From assembly GCA_013397695.1 (NCBI GenBank), contig VYZI01000129.1:533730-597729 (forward strand): 64,000 nucleotides of DNA. Reading direction: 5' to 3'. Numbering within the stretch: position 1 is the first letter of the stretch; the number at the start of each line of letters is the position of its first letter. This document shows, in pieces, positions 51,200-63,357 of this stretch. The notes beneath the pieces are model-generated. The model saw only the letters and a list, made by a program, of their open reading frames with translations. It searched no databases and was not told the origin of the DNA. A program made the translations under genes and the position numbers. This stretch comes from Centropus unirufus. Lineage: Eukaryota > Chordata > Aves > Cuculiformes > Centropidae.

Positions 51200-54145
51200 C
51201 CGGTTGACATAAGGTCATCTAAAGAGTCAAAAGAAAATAAAAATATATTTATCAGGGCTAAATTTTGAAATATTTATAATGTGTAAATGCTGTTCCTATG
51301 GCTGTGCTTTTCAAATGATTGCTCACTATGTCAGCAACTCACAAATACTTTGAAAAACTAATGAGTATTAGAGCCAGAAGCGCAACGTCAGCCAACTGCT
51401 GTGCCTTCAAAAACCATGGCAACTATGGAACAAGCAGCAACTCTTACAAAACGATCAATAGATACCTGATACTCTCATCTGCTAAGTCAAGAAAGAATTT
51501 TTTGTTTCGTAATATCTATGCATTTAAAAACTGTTTATAGGGAACAATCACCTATTAAAAATACATATGTTTTTGGTGAATTTTAGTGCCAATTTTAGAG
51601 GCAATAGGTAAAAATAAACTGGTAAGCATTTATGTTGTTACTAACTCATGCAATTTACATCTTTAATTGTATTAAAACTGTCTATGGATGTGAAAGAAGA
51701 CTTGTCAATCTCATCTGACCCATGATCTAGAGCTTGCACCACTGGCAATGAGTAAAATAGGTAACCGCATTTCAAGCCTTTCTTTATTCAGTTGGTCTGC
51801 TCTTGTTGTTTTGGCTAGGTGCAGCCTCATGGAATCCAAAGTTAGCCAGTATCTTTTGGAACAGTCCCTCATCTTTTTGTGTACATGTCTAATTTGCTGG
51901 AATGCCTCTAGAGTATTTCATTTGTTATTATTTCCATTTGTTCAAATGTGATTTATTAATTTTTTCTGCGTCTAAAAAAAGATGCAGAAAAAGAGAACTT
52001 AAAGAGAACAAAGTACATAGGTTACAAAAAAAAATTGAATACCAAACTTTACCTCTTTGTTTGCACTTTAGAAACACTAGAGTCACCCCTGTAAAATAAA
52101 AGCTGGAGAAGTCTAGTTCTGTGCCTTCCTGATCCTCTAACTCAAACCACAAAAAAAAATAATTGTGGAAATTTTTATAGCCTTAAGGAGGTCAAACATT
52201 ACCTGATTAGATACACCTTTCTTAAATATGTTTGCAACTTTATGAAGCACATCAAAAACTCTTCCCTAGTATTAGCATGTGTATTGACTGAATTAACAAA
52301 TTGTCCATGTAAATAGTAGGCAATGCTTTAGCTAGGCTTGCTTTGGGGAAGACAGATATGTGTTCTGATGGAAGGTTTACTGCAATAACAAATAAGGTTT
52401 CGCATCCAGTTCAAATGACAGCATGCACTAGCTGTTGTAGATTTTGTTTTCTGCCAAGTTCTCCAATGTCATTTTCATTAACACCTGGTGCAGCCTAGAA
52501 AGTGGCAGAATTATTAGCTATTTCTTGTCCCCTTCTTAAGCTCAAGTATTAGACTTAATACATGTATAAAAAACTTCTGAATAGTGATTCACACCATTAA
52601 ATGCCTCTCAAATTATCATAAAAGGTTTGACTGCTCATCTCCTTTTGAAGCAGAAAGTGTTCACTGGTATAATAGATCTTCTGTGATCCACAATGACAGG
52701 TTTATAGGTGTTGAGCATCAAAAGGCTTTTTCTAGTTCTGCATTACAGGTACGATCTAAAACTAGTTAAATTGCTGAAGCTCTCATATGTGAAGCAGTAT
52801 TACAGCTCACTGATAATTATGGTAAATGAGAATCCAAAGGTATAGTGAACTCCAGGGAGACAATAAAATGTAAATATATTCTTTGGAATTAATACATACA
52901 AATTAATTCTGAATCTCCCTCTGCAATTCATCAAGAGTTACATTCTCATAAACAGCCACAAGGAATTTATATGAAATCACAATCTATATGTGTCCATTAA
53001 AGGAAAACTTTTTATTCTGATTTTTTAAGGTAAGAGTTTAAATAGGAATGGAAGGTCTTAGTTGCAGCATATCAGCCAGTACCCTATTCATGCACTAATG
53101 AAATGTGGGGCATCTGGATGTGTGTCAGAATAACAAGAAACACTTAGAATTTTTGCTTACTGTTTTTATGGCTTGCTTTACGGTCATACTATTCTCCACA
53201 GACAGTTAAATCAAATGGACTTACCTTAGATTTACTCATCCACTGTAGTTAGATGGAAGAAAAAGATAATAAAACACTCCCTTATTTATTCTGTAGTGTT
53301 TTAGACTTTTGTGCCTGGCTTTAATCGCAAGCATATTTAGTCTTGTAAGTTATTTAGTTTTCTCTTAGTGCCTAAGAGAAAAAAAATGTGTTGTTTAACA
53401 CCTGTCCTTTATCATTACATAGCCTGTCCACAGGATGGGAATATTAACCTGCTGAAGAACTTCTTTTAAAGGAAGTCTGTATAGCTGTAGGTTGTAAATG
53501 AATTGTCCTTATTTTGTGATTGTGGTGTCATGGCCTCACTCCTTTTTAAACACCTTTCTTGACATCAACAGTAATCTGAAACCTTAGGCAGTAGCTTAAA
53601 GGTGAAAACTGAAAGGAAAAGCTGTGAGAGGATGGATGCATTTATATAAATAAGATTTCTGTAAGCAAAGTTAGGCTCTACATAGAGGTATCAGAATGCC
53701 GTGGTACTATTATTGTTCTTATTGGCTCTGAATAATTACCTTTTTTCTGTGATGAAGCAGGAGGAAGTCTTTATGATAGACACTGGCACTGACATAGGCT
53801 ACAGTTGATTACAGAAATGAACCTCAACCATAAAAAAGAAAAGGTTGCACCACAATCTTCCCCCACCTTGTATGTTGAAATTCCAGTGCAGTGATGATTA
53901 GAACTCAGTCCAGAGGGACTTAAGATCTCACTAAAATGAATACCTGTACGTGTTCACTTAATGTCATATCTATAATATAAACATTATTGCACCATACATG
54001 ACAAAGCAGATAGCAGAGATGCATTTAATCTATGCTGACATCATCCACTGCTGCTTCAGGGCAGAGGAAGTTTCACCAGTTCATTAACTGTTTTATCTGG
54101 GTCATAGGGGCAGTGGAGTTTCTGTGTAGAAAGCAGTTATTCCAA

Positions 54146-54175
54146 GTTAATATATTAATATATTAATATTAATAA
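54146..54175. repeat. (TTAATA)n-like AT microsatellite
   Basis: The TTAATATA and TTAATATTAATAA units repeat without G or C for about 30 nt. Confidence 0.8.
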
Positions 54176-56012
54176 ACATTTTGCTCAGAACACTTTTTTT
54201 TTCTCCAAAATTAAAAAATAGTTCCCATTACAGAAAAGACTATATCTATGCTGATGGTAGAGTGCCAGGTCAAGAAGTAGGCTCAGGTAATCTTCTTGAC
54301 TTAGTTATTTAAGGTCATGTTTGGAGAACAGATATAGATGTTGCCTAAGCAGTCTAGGTTTACATTTTCAACGAATCCCAATAATTTTTGCAGCAGGTAG
54401 CCTTGGGGCTTTTCATATTGGTCAGAAGCTACAAAAATGTGTGCCGTATAGGCCAGGCACAAAGTGCTCCAACCATTCATACTGCTTGCAGATTCATACC
54501 TTGGTTTGAGCTTAATAGTGATGCAGGTCTTGTTTACAGTTCCCTGCAGATCTCCAAGTCTGGACTTGGTCAAGGCCTCTGGTCTTCACAGCACAGAAAC
54601 CAGAGAGATTTGGACTCAGGCATATAATACATGCTGATGCCCAAAAATGTGCTATAAAAACAAAAACAACCCTTTACAATGACATTGAGAAAGGCCATTC
54701 TGAAAAAAACTTCCCCAGCAGCACTGACTCTAAGTTAGACACACTGTGAAAGAGCAAATGTAGGTGCTCCAAGAAACCTTCAAACTCACCCAGATCTGGC
54801 AGCCAGATAGAGGATCGGCTCAGCAGATTCACCTGGTGGTTGCTAGTTTGCCTATACAGACTGAGACAAAAAAAATAAAGTTAATATATCTCCATAGGCA
54901 ATCTAAACAGAGAAATTCAAATTCTTAAATACAGGAAGGCACACAGACAGAACTTGCATAGTGGGAAAACCAAGATGCCAATGAGTATTAGATCCCTCTT
55001 TATGTTATAGGTTAATCTCTAAAGATTCCAGTCAGTATTTATTGTTCTCCAAATATCTGATCCTGGTTGCCAAGCAACTAGAACTGCTTTGTTACATGTG
55101 TTTGATACAAAATACTACTGCAGTTTTTCTTGCCTTAAAATTAATTGAGTAAATTCATCATCTTAACTTTAGCTTTTCTTTATTGTGGTTCTCTTCAGTG
55201 CTACAGATTACCTGTACTGAATAAGCAGTGTGAATTTTTATCAAAATATTCCAGAGACAATCTTTGCCAAAAAACAAGTATTGAGAGCCGCAGAAGATAT
55301 AAATGACAATAAGCTTGCGCGACAATTTTTAATTTTATTGAAGTAGTATAACTATAAAACTTTTAAGACACCACCGTTCTATCAGTGAAATAAAAATAGA
55401 TTAGGATAGAGAAAAATTCTACAAAATTAATTTGATATGTACTCTTGTCCTTTGTAGGATGTAAAATCTGTGGAGTCAACACTAAATATTTAGAAAAGGC
55501 TGCTATATTTTATAGTATAAAAGCAGATTGGTTAACTCACACAAACTAATGAGAGACTCATAAATTACTGTGTTTTAATTTACATTACATTTCTACTAGG
55601 AGTCATATCTGAAATCAAAAGACAGATAGAGTTTAGGAGAAACCAGGTTGAAATCTCAAACTTGTTCCTGTGAGAGGTTTGACCCAGCTGAAAGACATCT
55701 TACAAAACTAAGCCTAGTACCATTTAAATTTCTTATTGGCAGTTTCTTGGGTTTTCTGCTACCTTGGGATTAACCTTAAAACAGCCTTTTTTTGTTACTA
55801 ATCTATAGATTATTCTGTACATGTACTGGAATCCCTTCCACTAGAGACTGGAGTATTTGAAAAATAGATGTGGCTTTTGCTTTTCTTCGAATTCAGGTTG
55901 CTCTATAGTGGAAATCCTAAGAAACCTGGCTTCAGAATAAGAACTGAGACCAGTTCTTATTACAGAATTTCTAGTAGCTAAAAGTAGAATTATATTTTCT
56001 TTCTTGACATGA

Positions 56013-57045
56013 TGAGGTATTAAGGGAGCTGGTAAAGGTGTTCACCAAATCCCTTTCCATCATTTACCAACAGTCCTGGATGACTGGGGAAGGTCCACTT
56101 GACTAGAGGCAGGCAAATGTTATGCCCATTTACAAGAAGGGTCAGAGGGAGGATCCAGGGAACTACAGACCTTTTAGTTTGACCTTGATGACAGGAAAGG
56201 TCTTAGAGCCGGTCATCTTAATTGCTATCACGCAGCGCACACAAGACAACTAGGTGATCAGGCCTAGTCAACGTGGATTTATGAAAGGAAGATCCTGCCA
56301 GACTTACCTCATCTTCTATTACCCACTTAATAGATGAAGGAAAGCTATGGATGTAGTGGTCTTGGATTTTAGTAAAACCTTTGACACTGTTTCTCACAGT
56401 ATTCTGCTTGAGAAACTGGCTGTCACTGGCCTGGACAGGCACAGCTTCTGCTGGATAAAAAACCGGCTGGATGGCCGGGCCCAAAGCATGGTGGAAAAAA
56501 GAAATCCAGTTGGAGGCCAGTCAAAAGTGGTTTTCCCCAGGGCTCACTGTTGGGTCCAGTTCTGTTCAATATCTTTATTGATAATCTGGATGAAGGGATT
56601 GAGTGTACTCTTAGTAAATTCACAGATGATGCTAATCTGGGAGGAAGTGTTGATCTGCTTGAGGGTAGGGAGGCTCTTCAAAGGGATCTGAACAGGCTGG
56701 ATCAATGGACTGAGAGCAATGGGATGAGGTTCAACAAGGCCAAGTGCAGAGTTCTGTACTTGGGACAAAACAATCCTGTGCAGCACTACAGGCTTGGGGA
56801 AGAGTGGCTGGAAAACTGGCTGGGGGAGAAGGAGCTGGGTGTATTGGTTGACAGCCGGCTGAGTACCAAAAAGTTATGAGGCAGTGGAATGGGCTGCCCA
56901 GGGAAGTGGTGGAGTCCCCATTCCTGGAGGTGTTTAAAAGCTAGGTAGATGAGGTGCTAAGGGATATGGTTTAGTAGTGGACGGGTACAGTTTGATTTGA
57001 TGATCTCAAAGGTCTTTCACAACCAAATGATTCCATGGTTCTATG
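56013..57045 (+). mobile_element. CR1 LINE fragment, sense, with an internal deletion
   Basis: RT-region sequence begins near 56013 (LRELVKVFTKSLSIIYQQSW equivalent, with stops) and includes [20 protein letters not shown] (56353-56412). LDGRAQSM follows, then [20 protein letters not shown] (from 56553) and [14 protein letters not shown]. At about 56865-56890 it jumps directly from the CR1 region encoding [10 protein letters not shown] to GAATGGGCTGCCCAGGGAAG, skipping roughly 450 bp that the 16-17 kb copy retains. The tail ends with TGATTCCATGGTTCTATGA near 57045. It contains no intact protein. Confidence 0.93.
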
Positions 57046-58220
57046 AATGTGTCTATAAACTTCAAGATTAATTAACACATATGGAAGACTTAAAAAACCA
57101 CCTAAAATCATGGTAACCAAATACCAAGGTAACTAATAATCTGCCAATGTTTTCGAGATATTTTTTGTTACCTTGGCTTTGCTAGTATTTTAAAAATATA
57201 TGTATTTTGTAGCATGCAGGTTCTAGACCTACTCTATTTAGGTCTAACAACTGAAAAGTAAACAATATCTAAAGACTGTGAAATTTTTTTTTCTTTTCAT
57301 TTCCTAAAATTTTAAGGACTTGTTCAAAAAAAGGAGAGGCTTCAAAGATCTTTTATGTAATAGATTATTTTTAATAGAATATGAGATATCTTCCCTTTTA
57401 CTCTGGTTCAGTAATATCAGAGGTTTCTGTTTGGATTTACCAAGGGATAAGGCCTTACCACCTATTGTTGCTTTCTCAGTTAACACAGAAATCAGGACTA
57501 GAAGCAACTCACTGATCAGTAAAATACTAATCTGATACTCTTTTCTCCATCCTTTCAGTAGAATAGAATAAAACTTTTCCTAACCAAATACCATTACTCA
57601 ATTTAGTGCTTCAAATGACTTTAAATAAATAGCAGAAAAAAGGGGGAGAGGGGACGGGGGGGACGGGACAGGATCTGTGCAACATTAGTAGGAATGCATT
57701 GAGTGAATATAGGAGAGAAATTGGGTATGACATTCTTTTACATTGTCCAGAAAAGCAGTAGTACAAGCTACTTCTTTGTTTTATTTGGAAAGCTATAGTG
57801 TTTAATTTCGAAGTTCACTAATTTGGAATCATCTCACGTTTCTTGAATTTCAAGCTTCTTTCTCTGACAGATTAGGAGATCTGGGGGAAGGGGTTTCATT
57901 TGATGAATTGAACTTTTAGTTTTGCACAGGAGTGAGTAGATACTTGTAAGAACCTTGCAGGTGTTAGATCCAACATTGCCTCATCCTTCTCTTTTTTTTT
58001 TTTTTTGGTTTTCTACCCTTCTTAAAAGGACGTGCAAGATCACTCTTAACTACATTAGAAAAGTCAGCTTATCTGAATTAACTTGCAACAGATACTGTTT
58101 GTCCTGTACTTGATCACTGAGAGTGCATAGTTTGACCTTAGAAAGACTTCAGGCACTAAAGATGGACTTCCTCATGCCTTGGAGATTTCTGGTGATATCC
58201 ATATGTGAGTTAAGTAACAA
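57046..58220 (+). other. Intron segment with a G-quadruplex motif
   Basis: AT-rich apart from the G-rich tract at 57642-57672 and a poly-T at about 57991-58006. Nothing else recognised. Confidence 0.5.
57642..57667 (+). repeat. G-quadruplex-type motif
   Basis: Four G runs of lengths 5, 4, 7 and 3 are separated by loops of 3, 2 and 2 nt, which fits the canonical G3+N1-7 pattern. It sits in an otherwise AT-rich intron on the non-template strand of the host gene. Confidence 0.9.
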
Positions 58221-58224
58221 GTGC

Positions 58225-58606
58225 CACCCCATAAATGTGATGTGATGTATGAGAGCTCCAGCTGGACACTGACTCAGCAGTGCAGGGGCTCAGTCTTGTG
58301 GTGGTGTGACCTGGGTATCACTGGTTTAACCCCTGCATCAGGAACAGTGACTACCCCTTCCCCTGCTCCATCTCCAGTCTTGAGGAAGGCCCTGCATGGG
58401 AGGGATGACACACACACCCCCCTGACAGTCACTTCTCAAGGGTTGGGGGACGCTGCCAGGCTGCAGCCAGCAATCCAGAAGAAGGAAATGGTCTGTGACA
58501 GGGAAAGGTATAAAAAAACCCCAAATCAGAGCCCTAGCCTGAGGAGAAAGACAGGTGACACTTTCTAGTGAAGGACGCTGACAGGTCTCTCTGACATCCC
58601 CCTACA
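58225..58606 (-). mobile_element. Endogenous retroviral LTR-like sequence, minus orientation, with adjoining polypurine tract
   Basis: Seen: a GC-rich island of about 380 bp in AT-rich intron. Read on the minus strand it begins TGTAGGGGGATGTCAG at 58606. It is immediately preceded by the purine run AAAGGGGGAGA (58609-58619), as expected for a retroviral polypurine tract next to an LTR start. A TATA-like TTTATACC lies about 95 bp into it (near 58507-58516). The plus-strand frame 58221-58568 runs antisense and has no known domain. The far end of the LTR was not found. Moderate to low confidence; the family is unassigned. Confidence 0.4.
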
Positions 58607-58680
58607 GTCTCCCCCTTTACTTGAGAAAAACTAGAGTCCACCCTAGGACTCAGAAGGACAAAGGAAGGATGAACATAAGA
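58607..58680 (-). mobile_element. Possible retroviral internal sequence upstream of the LTR (polypurine tract and short flank)
   Basis: On the minus strand this short GC-richer piece leads into the polypurine-like run at 58609-58619 and then the LTR start. It is too short to identify a viral gene, and beyond about 58680 the sequence returns to AT-rich intron. Confidence 0.3.
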
Positions 58681-61079
58681 GCTAACAAAGGAATAGATTC
58701 TAGAAAGACTTTATTTTATAACAATTTTAACTAGTTTAATTAATGAGGAATTTCTGTATTAATTAGTATGTGCTGTAAGAGTTTTAAACCACTGAATTCT
58801 TGGCATCATATAAATAGTAGTTTCTCTTTTGCCTATGGCAGAATTTGGAATCTGACACTAGACTGCCTTTACACAGAGAAATAGATTTTTTTAGGATGTG
58901 ATTCATCTCAAGGAATGCATCTAAAATTATTCAGATAAATCATGTTATAGAAATTCCTCTCTCACCATCCACCATAAAGTAAATATGAATCATCATGTGC
59001 CTCCCTGCTCTTGGGTAAGTGCCCTCGTCTAAGGCTACAAAATCTATACTTTCCTCTTCACTTATGCTTTTCATGAATTTTGCCATTCTGAGGGACAAAA
59101 TGCCCTCTGGGTTAGTTTTCTGTCTAGTAGGTAGGACATTTGCTAATACATATAAGATTCAGATAGTGTTCTGGACAGGCAGAAATGAAACTAGATCTCC
59201 CATGGGCTGAATGGTACAATAATTGCTTTGTGGCATAAAAGATGAGCAGTGGCACTACCGTCACCTCTGTGACACTGCTGCAAAAAAAAAAATGATCCCT
59301 GTTTAGTTTTTTGAAAGTGCAATTGTATGTGTCAACACATAGGAGAAAATTCTGGCCTTCTGCTTCCAGGCAGATGAATCTGCATGCAGATGAGTCTTAA
59401 TCAGACATCTGGCAGCTAAGGAGAGGTCAGAGCCCCACCCACTGTCTTCCCTAATTTCTATTTTCTAGTGTTAGATAGGTTCCTATTTCACATACAGTAA
59501 CTGTTCAGAAATTATGAATTTTCTGACTTCTGCATAGTTCTTGATCCCAATTTAAGGGGGTGGGTGCAGAAAATCACAGTACAGGGATTTGGTAATGATC
59601 TCTCTAGTGGAGATGGTCATTAATCAGTAATTCCCTGAATTTATGTCTAAAAGCAAAAGCAGAATATTATTTATTTAGCGAACTGAATTTTTAGATAGCT
59701 ATTTTTGCATGCCCTTTGATTATTTTGAGCCCAGTATATCTGATTAAAACTTCTTCAGATTAAATAAGAGATTTAACCCATTAAAGATGTGCTATCTTTT
59801 CTTTTTCTTACCTTTGTAAGCATTATGCAACTGATATATCACAGCATATTTGCTTAACTTTTCTGGACTTCATTTTCAAGTCTTTCTCCTTTTTTTTTTC
59901 TCCCATAGCATAGATTACACTCTAAATCACTATGTGTTAAGATAACACTAGTTTCAGGAGAAAGTTTTTGTATTCCAGGCCCTTTCTCTTTTTTATTAAT
60001 GCCTGGTCCCCTAAAAATGTGCACAACACATGCTCCTGTTGTTCTGACATGTACTGCAACTGTTCTGTTACTTTTGCCATATTAACCATTTACAATTATA
60101 AATCTTAAATTGTGTATTATTTATCCTTAACTTAGTGATTTTTATATGAATCGTTTATTTGAAAATAATGTATATCATACATATACATACAAGCATCTAG
60201 TCTTTGGTGTTTTACTTTTTATACCTGAGAATATACCTTTTTTTTACACCGTTCAACATGCTTGCATTTCATGCCTGATATTTATAACATATAACATATA
60301 AGACTAGGATCTTCCCCAGGATTTTTTTCCCAAATTTTATATGGTGTGAATAAATGTTTTTTCCCCTCCTTATCTAGATCTGTTGATAATTCCTGTCTAA
60401 TTTCCTAAATAAATAAAAATATAATATGCACTAACTCACAAATAGTGATCTACTTTGGCAGATTGTTTTCTCTTAGTTTTGGTCAAAACAGAAACCAGTG
60501 TTTGTCAAGAATCCCTAAGTGCTGCTGTGAGCTATTTAAACTCAAGTCAGTATTTGCAGTTTGATTTTCCTGAGTAATCTTTATTTGGAGGCACTGAGGA
60601 AAACATTATTTTTCTTAAATGGCATTTTATGTAGGACAGGTAAACAATGGGTTTACTAGAGGTGAATTTTAGATTTCCATGAGAGTTAACAAGCACATTT
60701 AGACGGAAATGCTTGGCATATTGCCAGATTGGGTACAAAACTGAATAACAGAACAACAACTGACAACGGTGCATGGGTTTGGCTGTGAAATTAAGCTATT
60801 TCCAGCTTCCATGCAAACTGTATTTATGTACTTCAGGCCGTCCTCAAATGATTCATATATTTCTGTATTTATTATTTACTTTCTCTGGAGAGTGGAGATA
60901 TAAGAAGAAGGTAAAATAGTGGTTTTTTTTCACCCTGTTCACAATTTTTTAATTTGATGATAAACATGCAGACTTTTAAAATATTAGTGGTATGCAAGAG
61001 ATGTAGATTTCTGACAATCATAGTCAGAAATATGTAAAGACCACTAAGTAATATCTATGAAGTTGAAAAAGGGACTCTT
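58681..61079 (+). other. AT-rich intron segment
   Basis: No exon, RNA gene or transposon recognised. Confidence 0.5.
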
Positions 61080-61411
61080 CTGTAACCAGCTTATTCATAT
61101 CCCACAAACAAAGAACAAAGATCCCACGATCCACAAGGAGATAATTGGAGAGCTGCTTGGCCAATTAAACATTCTCAAGTCTATGGGGCCAGACAGGATC
61201 CACCCGAGGGTATTGAAGTTGCTGGCAGAAGTCCTTGCCAAACCCCTGACCATCATGTATCAGCAGCCCTGGCTCACTGGGGAAGTGCCACTTGACAGCA
61301 GGCTGGCAAATGTTGTGCCCATTGACAAGGAGAGTTGGAGGGAGGATCCAGGGAGCTACAGGCCTATCAGTCTGACCTCAGTGCTGGGGAAGGTCATGGA
61401 ACAGGTTATTG
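61080..61411 (+). mobile_element. CR1 reverse-transcriptase fragment, sense, lacking the CR1 3' end
   Basis: One open frame (61057-61416) carries the start of the CR1 RT domain: DPTIHKEIIGELLGQLN, then KSMGPDRIHPRVLKLLAEVL, YQQPWLTGEVPLDSRLANVV, and REDPGSYRPISLTSVLGKVM ending MEQVIG. Similarity stops at about 61411, and no CR1 3' UTR or terminal repeat follows. The frame's ATG at 61057 lies in flanking sequence, so this is not a gene. Confidence 0.93.
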
Positions 61412-62984
61412 GATGATCTAGTCTAAATTTGATCAATGTTTCCAGCTTTTGTTGGTTTTATCTTCATTTTCAAGATCAGAGAATCTTCATATATAAACAA
61501 ATACATTTGAAATATAGCCAAATATTATATATTTTGCATATTTTTACAGAAGCAAGAATTCTTCTTGCCATCTTAATTTTCTGTCATCTTCTTAGCAGAC
61601 ATCTTCACCTATTTGCTTTTATTTTTTTCCTTCATAAATAAAAGTGTATTGGTAACTGTTATTTGTTTGGCATCCCTGATTGATAGCTAGGAGCATTTTT
61701 AAGCTGTTTGTCTTTCAGCCATATACCTTTATTTAGGTTTGAAGGTATCTTTCTGTTTAATATAATATCATGATCAAAGGTGGGAAAATTTCCAGAAATA
61801 CTTGTTTAGAAAGCCTCTATTCCAACCACACTGTAGTATCTTCAAAGTCTAATCAGCATTTAAACCAAAGAAACTACAATCAGGCAAATATAAACACATG
61901 TACATACTCTGAAGCAACAAGAAGTTTCACGGTTCTCATTACTATAGAAAATTCTGCACATGTAGTTACTTTGGAAGACATCCTGGGCCTGCATACTTTA
62001 ATCTTCTTTTCATAGTTCATGCAAAAATTTTGAATATAACTTCACACAGAAAAATTGTGTGAAGGCTTCCTTTTGCACTGTTAGTTCTTCTGCAAGATTC
62101 TGTAAATTATTCTAGTGCTTACACTAGAACTCCAAATGGAAATTTAAATTTTTCAGCATAGAAACAACTTCAAATGTATATTTTGAAATAGATTACCTAA
62201 GCAGAACTATCATCCTGAACCATCCTTGTCCTTTGAGTTGACAGTGCCCATATTAAAATGCTATCAAATAAGAATTTTGCATTTACATTTTGCAAGATCA
62301 CACACAAAACAGGAGAGGAAGAAGCTGGGACTATATATTACAATATATATCTATGTTTAATTTATGAACCATCTAATTTAGGTCTTAAGTTTTGGTTTTC
62401 TCTAATCAGCTGTGTCATAAATTATACCTACTCAATTTTCTGATCCTGTTTTTAATCAATTTTGTTTGAGTGACTTAAAAATATTTACTGAATTTTATGT
62501 GATGTGACATTGGTCTGCTGTGTTATTAATGATTTTTTCCATATTTATATTCTTAAATATTCATGGAAACACTTATTTCCATAGTACTTGTCCATATTAG
62601 CAAACCCTACATCACTGTGACTCAGAAAGTGAAACAGAAAATGGGAGGTTGCATGCAACTATCATACGCTTTCTTTATTCGACACCATTGAGGGAGTTAA
62701 TACTATGAATGGTGAGTGTTTTTAACATTCACTAAGTGGGTTTTTTTTTCCATACTTTGTGGGCATGCATGTCCTCTTTAGAACTCACAAGATAAGTTGG
62801 ACTAAATTGCCTGCCAGCACACAAGACAACTTGCAGGCTTCAACTACTCAACACATGGTGCTGATTTGAGCTAAAGAACCAGTTCTCTACCTTTTCAGCT
62901 AAGCCTGTTATAAGCCACTTCCTTTTCTGAAAGTCAACATTTTTCAGAGGGTCTCTGCCTTTAGAAATCATAAAGCTTGATATT
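61412..62984 (+). other. AT-rich intron segment
   Basis: Nothing recognised up to the start of the LTR copy. The far 5' part of that LTR may extend left into this interval. Confidence 0.45.
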
Positions 62985-63357
62985 TATAGCTCAGTATAAA
63001 GCTTAAGTATCACGAGGGTCAGGTCCTCTTCTTTGATGACTGATGTGCCGTGAGGACCTCGGCCTTCTATCTGCTCCAAATCCTGATCTGTACATTCCTG
63101 AATCCAACTCCTGAATCCAGCTGTTGTCTGATGCTGAGTCCCTACCAGTGATCAGTGGTGATCACATTCATCAGAGGTGATGAATTCATAGGGGGAATTA
63201 AATTGGTTTTATATATTTGTATGTATCTTATTTTCTAATTAATATTATTTTCCTTTTATTATTATTGTTTCAATAAAGCTGTTTTAGATTTGGTTTCCAA
63301 CCCACAAGTGTCTCTCTCTCCTTCCCTGTGGGGAGGAAATTGGGTTGCAACTGTCCA
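62985..63357 (+). mobile_element. Avian endogenous retroviral LTR remnant, plus orientation
   Basis: Related to the 37.7-38.3 kb copy in opposite orientation. Matching landmarks keep nearly the same spacing (about 329 bp from 63024 to 63353 here, about 324 bp there). A TATA-like CAGTATAAAGC lies at 62992-63002, a polyadenylation signal AATAAA at 63272-63277 is preceded by TTATTATTATTG, and a GGAAATTGGG...CTGTCCA end falls near 63357. No viral genes lie next to it, so it looks like a solo LTR. The 5' boundary was not located. Confidence 0.6.

Larger units (their letters stand above)
49346..56012 (+). other. AT-rich intron segment
   Basis: A CT-rich tract (about 51148-51199) and a TTAATA-type repeat at 54146-54175 are the only structured items. 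No gene or transposon was recognised. Confidence 0.5.

Noticed and set aside
58221..58568. Plus-strand frame of 115 codons in a GC-rich island
   Set aside because: It runs antisense through a probable LTR and resembles no known protein.
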